From the NCBI RefSeq assembly GCF_022376445.1, contig NW_025954985.1, positions 1 through 64,000 on the forward strand: DNA of 64,000 bases, given 5' to 3'. The translations under genes and the position numbers were made by a program. The notes under the pieces were generated by a model. It saw nothing but the letters and a program-made list of their open reading frames with translations, had not been told where the DNA came from and ran no database searches. Of the stretch, positions 57,400 through 64,000 are shown piece by piece (the first letter of the stretch is position 1; each line of letters opens with the position of its first letter). The stretch is from Fomitopsis serialis (lineage: Eukaryota > Basidiomycota > Agaricomycetes > Polyporales > Fomitopsidaceae).

Positions 57400-58610
57400 T
57401 CAAGACCTGGGCCCATCAGTGGCAGCGCTGGGGACCGAGGTCTCGACCACGCGTCGGCGGCGGGCCTCACCGAAGAGATCCCGTAGCAAGTCCCATTCGT
57501 CGATGTACTGCTTCGGCTGTTTGTCTTTGATCACCTGGACCAACACCTCCTTGTCGACCATGTACACTCGCTGCTCGGGTAGGCCCGCTGCCTGCAGATT
57601 TTGCGCGACGCTCGCACGCGTCTCCCGAATGTACCTCTCGCGCGCCATTTCGGTAACGCTTCCTCTCCTCGTCCATGTCCTCCACGAGATTCAGGATGTG
57701 CTGCTTGGACTTGGAACGGACATGTAGGTAGGGATCTGGAAGCGGGCGCAGTTGCGAAGGATCGCCTGATCCGTCGCGGTGAAGCGATTGTCAAAGAGGA
57801 CGATGATGCAGTCGAAGATGTAGAGTCCCTGGTCGGTGAAGTACTGCCAATCGGGGATCACAGTGTGCCAGCGCCGGGAAGTCGTACCACACAAACGGGC
57901 GACCGGGGTTGGATCGGGGTATCGAGCGATGTCGGCGTATCTCGACGATGCCCACGGGTGCCGCGCCCTTTCCTTGTTACGGAGGCCGCGGAAAGCGTTC
58001 ATGAGAGACGACTTCCGCTGCCTGCGATGCCAGCAACTGCGAAGTGGAAGAGGCCCTCCTGTACTGTAGGCGCAACTTAGTCGCGCGAAACTCAGCCCTA
58101 GTAGGGATGATGATCGGGCGGATGCCATCGCGCAGTCCTTCTCCGCCTTTTCGCGTGCAGTCTTGGCGTCTGCGGCGGCCTTCTCCGCCTCCTGTCGAGC
58201 CAGATCTGCTTTCTGCTGCTCCTGCTGCGACCTATGGGCCTCAGCCTCAGCTCTAGCGCGTTCTTCGTCTGCTCGCCTGGCGTCAGCTTCCGCTTGCCTC
58301 CTCTGTTCCTCCGCCGCGCTCCTGTCTGCCTCGGCGCGCTTTGACTGTTCCTCTGCTCTCCTCCTGGCTTCCTCGCTGCGAATTCTTTCCTCTTCTTGCT
58401 GTTTGGCGATCTCCTCGAATCTTAGCCTCTGTTCTTCAGATGCCTCGCTGCGTCCTCTGCGATGCGGCGAGCTTCCTCAGCCTGAGCCTGGTTGGCCGTC
58501 GCTGCGTTGATAGCCTCCTGTTGCTCCTGAGTGCGGCGTTCCAGCTCTGCGATAACAGGGTTCTCGCGAACTTCATGATCACCGAATAGCCACGAAAACA
58601 CTCCTCCCAT
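57400..58610 (-). pseudogene. IRG-like coiled-coil GTPase, copy D, decayed
   Basis: Starts MGGVFSWLFGDHEVRENP (Gly2/Ser6 myristoylation pattern), IAELERRTQEQQEAI, then an Ala/Arg/Glu coiled coil (SEEARRRAEEQSKRAEADRSAAEEQRRQ) in shifting frames. The P-loop region is damaged (SCWHRRQRKSSLMNAFRGLRNKE), and G3 is lost in-frame, while DWQYFTDQGLYIFDCIIVLFDNRFTATDQAILRNCARF survives. The end is RYIRETRASVAQNLQAAGLPEQRVYMVDKEVL and DEWDLLRDLFGEARRRRVVE. Its tail matches copy A almost throughout (RETRASVA.NL.AAGLPEQR.YMVDK). Several shifts; likely inactive. Confidence 0.68.
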
Positions 58611-60338
58611 GGTTGCGTTGGATACGAAGGGTGGTGTAGAGTGTATCTAGTAGGGTGGTCACAATCATACATGGATCTCAATACAATCCGGTGGTAGGAC
58701 GCACAGCAGACGTACCAATAGCGGGTGATGGTCGTGCAGATACAGCTGTCGACGGGTGGTATCAAAGAGAATAAATACTATGAAGCACGCCTCACATAGG
58801 TCGCCTGTGCGACCCTTGATCGGAGCACTGAATCAATCGATACATGTGGACTTGTTCCGTCTTCTATTGAACCCTCTGCACAGTAATCGCCGTTCAGGAT
58901 CTCGTCAGATAGCACAAAGAATCAGTTGCTGGAGGTGACGTAGCGAAGGCATCGACGCACGGTCTTCGGGAACAAAGAAAATCTGCACGTCCCTGTGCTC
59001 TGGATCCTGCTTCACATAATACTGTATGGCCCATATGACGTTACAACGCGCGACGATTGGGATTGGCCGGGGTGAAAGTTCATTCACATACCTTGACTGA
59101 ATGATCGGTCTCGCGTTGAGACGGATCATGAAAGAAGGCAATATCAATTCGAATTCTGGCCAGCAAATGAAGAGAAGCACCTTCCTGTATGCTCTACAAC
59201 CTTCAGGCCAGCGACGGGGAAGACTTAGGTTTAATTCAAGACCAAGAGGTCGAGCTGCGGGTGAGACCTGGACCCTGCCGTCTGAACCATTCCGGTCGAC
59301 CTCCGTCTCAAAGCTACCCTCACATCGAAGGGATTGTGGGAAGTGAAACCGCAGGTGAGAGTAAAACTCCGTCGTCGTACTGCTCGTGCTGACCTGCGCT
59401 ACACTGATCAGGAAAAGAGATCGTCATTGCAGTGCTGTATAGGCGCATCTACCCTCTGCCCTGACGACAACATTGGGTGGCTGAATACAACTGCGCAGAG
59501 CGTGTGCAGCTTATCGCACGCGTTGTGATAGAATGAGATATCAAGGTTGCTCACCTGCTCACCCTGCATTCAGCAGCCCTCGATTCTGGCCTTCGTCTTC
59601 GTACGTCCACCTGATCAGCCTCCCATTGTGAGGAAGGCAGCGCACTGCCAGACTTGTGCGTCGCATAACGAGGATCAGCTTTATAAACCTAGAGCAGTAC
59701 TCCTCCTGGTTTTTGACGAGATATAGTGTCACGCTGCGGGAAAATGAGTCTGGGACATGATGAATGTCGAAGGACTTCCGAGTCAACTTTCTGCGCGATA
59801 ACTAGCAAATATATCCGGGTTACGTCATGGAGGACTCCTCAGTATTCAGCAGATGCTCAGGCTAACTCCTCAGCCAGGACGGTCAGACACAAGTTCAATG
59901 TGTACGGTGGTTTGAGTGGTTCGTGGTCGTGGCGCGTCTGTCAGTGGCCACAGATCAATCGCGTACTGTGTTTGTTCACGTGACTGACGCGGACGCGTTC
60001 CGTGTTGTCAGCGTCTAACATAGCTCTCGCAACTCCTTCCGAATCTGTTGCGCATTACCTATCCGCACGAAGGGCAATACACAAGGTCCACTGTCCATCA
60101 TCTTGTACGTCTGTGAGCAGAGGGCTCGTAGTCACTCAAAGGACCAAGTTCATCGCACCCTATCTGTGCCGACAGCGCTGGCGGCTCGTGAACCCTGGCG
60201 ACCAAATTTGGCTGTTCCTCTCCGCGAGGCATCCACGACCTCACTGTCATCAACTCGATCCATTGGCCGCACACACAGCGCGTATCCATACGCAGATACT
60301 CTGAAGCGGTAGACCCCGCCGCAGCGCCAGATTCCACG
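58611..60338. other. Intergenic region, no gene
   Basis: About 1.7 kb with only short frames. No repeat or domain recognised. Confidence 0.35.
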
Positions 60339-61886
60339 ATGGGACAGGCAAGAAACCGGGCTTCTACGCCGTCGCGAAAGGGCACAACCCCGGGGTGTAC
60401 TTGACATGGTGCATCGTAATTCTGGGGCCCGTCGCCGCGCTCTTACTCTCGTTGTACAGGGACGAATGCTCCCCGCAGGTGATGGGCTTCCCTGGCTCGA
60501 CGTACAAGAAGTTCACGAACGCCGCGGAGGCGGAGGCGTGGGTCGCGTCTGCCGCAGAGGGCTCTTCAGCCGCGCACACTTCTGCGCCAGCAAGCTCTCG
60601 ATCTCTGACGGCGGCAGCCACACGAGCATCTTCATCGACTACGGCGCGTACCATCGCAAAACTTCCCTCTTCGCCGCCTTCTCCCGCAAAGCCGCGCTCC
60701 TCCACCAAGCCCGTTTCCGCTAGCGCGGAGCCGGTGGCAGTCGCGAGTCCAGACAGCCCAACTCGAAGAAACGGAAGCGGAGTCTGGCCGGTCAGCCTGT
60801 AGAAGACGAATCGGGTTGGTTGATTGTGTACTCCGATGGTGCCTGTAAAGGTAATGGTAAGGTGGGATCCGTTGCAGGCGTTGGTGTCTGGTGGGGCCAA
60901 AGTGACGAAAGGCTAGTACTTTCTACCTCGACTGCGTTGCATACGAGTCTGATCTTGGGGACTACACAGAAATCTGGCAGAACGCTGTCCGGGGGTGCAA
61001 ACGAACAACCGCGCAGAGCTTATTGTGAGTATCTTAGCGCATGTAGTGCTGAGGAAGCGAAGATTCCATTGTTAGCTGTCTCGAATTCATATGCTTGATC
61101 CTCATATGGACATCGCGACCGCTCAACTATGCATCTTTTTCTAGGCCATCGTGCGCGTACTCGAGACCGCGCCTCACGACAAGCGTCAGCTATTGATCAA
61201 GACGGATTCGCAGTACAGCATCAACTGTGTGTTTTCCGATCAGGAGACAGACAAGTTAGTCTAATTCTGATCGATCTCGCGATAGGCTTCCAGACTTGGC
61301 TGCCAGGCTGGATAGCGAAGGGGTGGAGGAACTCAAAGGGCGAGCCTGTGAAGAATAGGCAGCTGATCCAATACTTGTCGGCACTCCTCGACCAGCGCGC
61401 TCTGGAGGGGCAGAAAGTACGTCGCAGCGCGTTTGCTGCAGAATATATCGCGCTGACGAGATGTATGTACCCTGCTAGGTGCGTCTGCAATACGTGCGCG
61501 GGCACGCAGGCGAGGAGGGCAACGAAGGCGCGGACTTCCTCGCAAACGTAGGCGTGACGCGGCCAGAGCTCGCGGAGCGCAATTGGGACGCGTTGCGCCT
61601 CTCCGTTCAGAGCGCGCCCGTAGTGGACCCTGACCGCATCATGTTCGCTGCGCCCGAGGTCATCGTGCCACCGGAGGCCAAGAAAGAGTTCACGGAGTCG
61701 TCGCAGAAGTTGTTCAGCGCAGACGTAGACGCACCTATCAGTAGTGCAGAGCTTGAGGTGAGTGGCTGTAGTTGGGCACTGGCAGTTAAGGGTTGGGGTG
61801 TGCTGAATTGTGATCCGATTCAGGCATATGCATCGGGCCTCGTTGAGGACGATGATCTGTTGTGGGACCTGGAAGATGATATCTAA
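60339..61886 (+). CDS. Ribonuclease H1 (hybrid-binding plus catalytic domain)
   Basis: Cuts the RNA strand of RNA-DNA hybrids in nucleus and/or mitochondria. The N-terminal hybrid-binding domain reads KKPGFYAVAKGHNPGVYLTWDECSPQVMGFPGSTYKKF. A Ser/Ala-rich linker follows with a basic NLS-like patch SKKRKRS just before the catalytic domain. Catalytic residues: Asp in VYSDGACKGNG, Glu in TNNRAELI, Asp in IKTDSQYSIN, Asp in NEGADFLAN; His in GHAGEEG. An acidic tail ends in VEDDDLLWDLEDDI. Exons: 60339-60408, 60460-60911, 60970-61024, 61145-61226, 61286-61416, 61479-61757 and 61824-61886. The intron at 60912-60969 appears to use a GC donor. The first ATG frame and the domain frame differ by one base, and another shift lies near 60758; both fit single missing bases. 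Confidence 0.85.
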
Positions 61887-63001
61887 CCACCTGTCGATGA
61901 CCGCGCCTTCAGTTTGTGCTCCAAATCCTGATTATCTTGATGTATTACTATCGCAAGTTACTCACACCTGTATGTATAAAGAGCACCACGAATTCAACAG
62001 GAAGTACGTCTTCGTACATTTGGCAAAGAGGGTACTGACTCATTGCAACGGTTAGATGATTACGATATCGGGTTCGCTGAGAGTATCAGGGACACCTCAC
62101 ACTGACATTTAGGGTCATGCTGACATTTAGGGGGAGGCATGCTTGCATTCGCACAAAATCCGACTTGAGTGAACGTGTCGCTCATCCACATCATGTCTGG
62201 AGTTCCGCTCAATATCCGCTAACAGAACGCCCCGAGGACATCGTCGCAGGGAAGTGTATTTGCATGATGTCCCGAGAGTCATTTGGCTCCTGTCAAGCAT
62301 GACATGTTGCAAACACGAGCGAGAAGTCACCAGGACCAGGTTCCGCCCATGCGTTGTCCTGTCGTTCTATCCTCTGACCATGCGCGCCCTGCGGGACAGG
62401 CCATCCAGGGCAGCCCGCCTCCTCTCTCGCGCACCATGACGAGGTAAGTATGTTATTCGTGACCCGCAGGGCTAACGCGGGGTAGCGGGGAGCTATCAAA
62501 TACCCAGGCTCCTCCATCAGACAGCGCCTGCCCTACCACCGACTGGCATGAAGTAAGGCCGTCTCTGCGTTTGTGCTCATTAATTAGTTCATATGTTGAT
62601 ATTCATTATTTGCCGGACATTGCATCGCGAAGTGTGGGGTGGCGGGTCAGTGGCGCCAAGATGCACCATTGCGGGTAGCCCTGGGCCAGGCATTTGGCAA
62701 GGTGAGTACGGGCGACAACCTGCGGGGAGTGGGATGACGTCACCCAGTGGGACACCACAAGCGGAGGCGTGCTGCTGTGGCTCATGGAACGCCAATCTCA
62801 GTGTCGGGTCATCCTGGAAGCTCCCAGTGCAGACGCACTGATGGCCATGGCACCTCCTGATCCAGACACCGGCTCAATTCTCGGTCGGCATATATACAGC
62901 GACGACGACGCCGGGGCTGGCCCACAACAGCGGAATCCTCACATACTCCTCCTGACGACTGCACGACCTCTGACGAACATCTTCCACGCTACGCGACCAA
63001 G
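61887..63001. other. Intergenic region, dehydrogenase promoter at right
   Basis: TATATAC at about 62890-62896 lies about 110 nt before the next ATG. No gene seen in the rest. Confidence 0.45.
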
Positions 63002-63958
63002 ATGAGCACGCACAAGGACGACCCGACTGTCATCACGACCACCGACCGCTTCCCGCACGGCCAGCAGTTCGTGCCGCTTGAGGACGACGTGAACGGCCAT
63101 GGCCCGCAGCGCGTCGCCCTCGTCACGGGGGCGGGCCAGGGCATCGGCCGCGCCATCGCAGTACGCTTGGCGAAGGACGGCTTCGACATGGCGCTCAGCG
63201 ACATCCACTCCAACCGTGAACGCCTGCAGCAGACCGCGGACGCGATCAAGTCTGAGGCAGGTAGGAGAGTCATCACGGTGTACGCAGACGTGTCGAAGGA
63301 AGACGACGTGAAGGCGATGGTGGACAGGGTGGCTGATGAGCTCGGAGGGCTGGACGTGATGGTCGCGAACGCAGGCATGGCCGTCCTGGAAGAGTTCGTT
63401 GAGTGTAAGATCGCATGTTCGCTAGGCGTTTGCGGTGATCGCTGACCCTGATTTGTAGCGAACCTGCCAACATGGAGAGGACATTCTCAATCAACGTTTA
63501 TGGCGTCGTGCTCTGCTACAAGTACGCCGCGAAACAGATGATCAAGCAAGGCCGCGGCGGACGGCTCATCGGCGCTTGCTCCATCGCAGGCAAGCGTGGC
63601 GATCCAAACTCTGCGGCGTACTGCGCAAGCAAGTTCGCCGTGCGCGGCCTTTCGCAGAGCGCAGCGATCGAGCTTGCGCCATACGGGATCAACGTGAACT
63701 GCTACGCACCAGGGGCCATCCATACGGAGTTCTGTGAGTTCCCCAGCGTCGCATCGCGTGATCATCATCGTTCTAACCGTCGTGGTGGGCTTATAGTGGA
63801 CAAGGTGGATGAGAAGTACACGGAGGAGGAAGGCAAGGAGCGAGGCGCGTACATCAAGCAGCGCGCGGAGGCGATCCCACTGGGTAGAGTGGGCCAGCCT
63901 GAGGACATCTCTGGTGTCGTCTCCTTCCTCGCCGGCCCCGACTCTAAATTCATGACTG
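63002..63958 (+). CDS. Short-chain dehydrogenase/reductase (diacetyl/acetoin-reductase-like), partial
   Basis: Classical SDR. The cofactor motif is TGAGQGIG (about residue 42), then ALSDIHSN, YADVSKEDDVKAMVDRVADELGGLDVMVANAG, ERTFSINVYGVVLCYKYAAKQMIKQGRGGRLIG, and the catalytic Ser-Tyr-Lys set (CSIAGKRG, AAYCASK), then INVNCYAPGAIHTEF, AIPLGRVGQPEDISGVVSFLAGPDSKFMTG. The pattern with KYAAKQMIKQG and RGxPEDI is typical of 2,3-butanediol/diacetyl reductases, NAD(P)-dependent and cytosolic. Exons: 63002-63402 (donor GTGTAAG; a GTAAGA two bases on would break frame), 63459-63733 and 63797-63958. The window ends in the next intron, so only the last part of the C-terminus is missing. Confidence 0.92.
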
Positions 63959-64000
63959 GTACGTACCCCGCTATCTATATTGCTAGACGTTCAAAAACTG

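Noticed and set aside
1..64000. CRISPR arrays, rRNA or tRNA genes, bacterial-type operons
   Set aside because: No spaced direct repeats, conserved rRNA segments or complete cloverleafs were seen; intron-rich genes show the DNA is fungal nuclear.

Overview
The window looks like nuclear DNA of a filamentous basidiomycete, probably an Agaricomycete wood or litter fungus (inference). Genes are split by many 45-70 nt GT-AG introns. The gene content fits this: a loosenin-type cell-wall-loosening protein, an ER-anchored cytochrome P450, several basidiomycete-style F-box and BTB genes, a DUF3429 mitochondrial protein and a copia-type Gag element. No rRNA, tRNA or CRISPR array was seen.

Layout. 1-8 kb: a broken F-box gene running off the left edge, a loosenin-like gene, a DUF3429/TMEM69-like inner-membrane protein, the Hsp90 co-chaperone AHA1 and a Cys-rich F-box gene. 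9-16.5 kb: a P450 split in its I-helix by a 1,464-bp LTR element with identical LTRs and a 5-bp target duplication that codes only for Gag, then a BTB gene and a zinc alcohol dehydrogenase. 17-22 kb: a tandem pair of genes from a family I do not recognise, plus possible relics. 23-24.4 kb: an F-box gene broken by a stop and a 20-bp tandem duplication. 26.5-39.2 kb: housekeeping genes, namely a P4-ATPase lipid flippase, a conserved hypothetical gene and the GATOR1/SEACIT subunit IML1. 39.7-42 kb: a decayed F-box gene and a metallophosphoesterase remnant. 43-58.6 kb: five copies of a coiled-coil GTPase family resembling immunity-related GTPases (IRG/IIGP), laid out as a mirror (A, B forward; C, D reverse; A pairs with D and B with C) around a ferric reductase and an MFS exporter. 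60-64 kb: RNase H1 and the start of a short-chain dehydrogenase.

How the genes relate. IML1 (TORC1 restraint), the flippase, AHA1, RNase H1 and DUF3429 are ordinary cellular functions with no operon-like link. The ferric reductase promoter has three matches to the iron-responsive fungal GATA-repressor site ATCWGATAA, so it is probably repressed in iron sufficiency. The GTPase cluster, orphan family, F-box copies and mobile elements form the fast-evolving accessory part. The mirrored GTPase cluster, with Irga6-like N-terminal myristoylation motifs, is the best candidate for an undescribed system.

Caveat. Many genes carry single-base lesions that look like one missing nucleotide. Some are in conserved genes such as IML1, so some calls of broken may reflect consensus errors and not true pseudogenes. 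All exon boundaries come from reading splice signals and frame continuity by eye.
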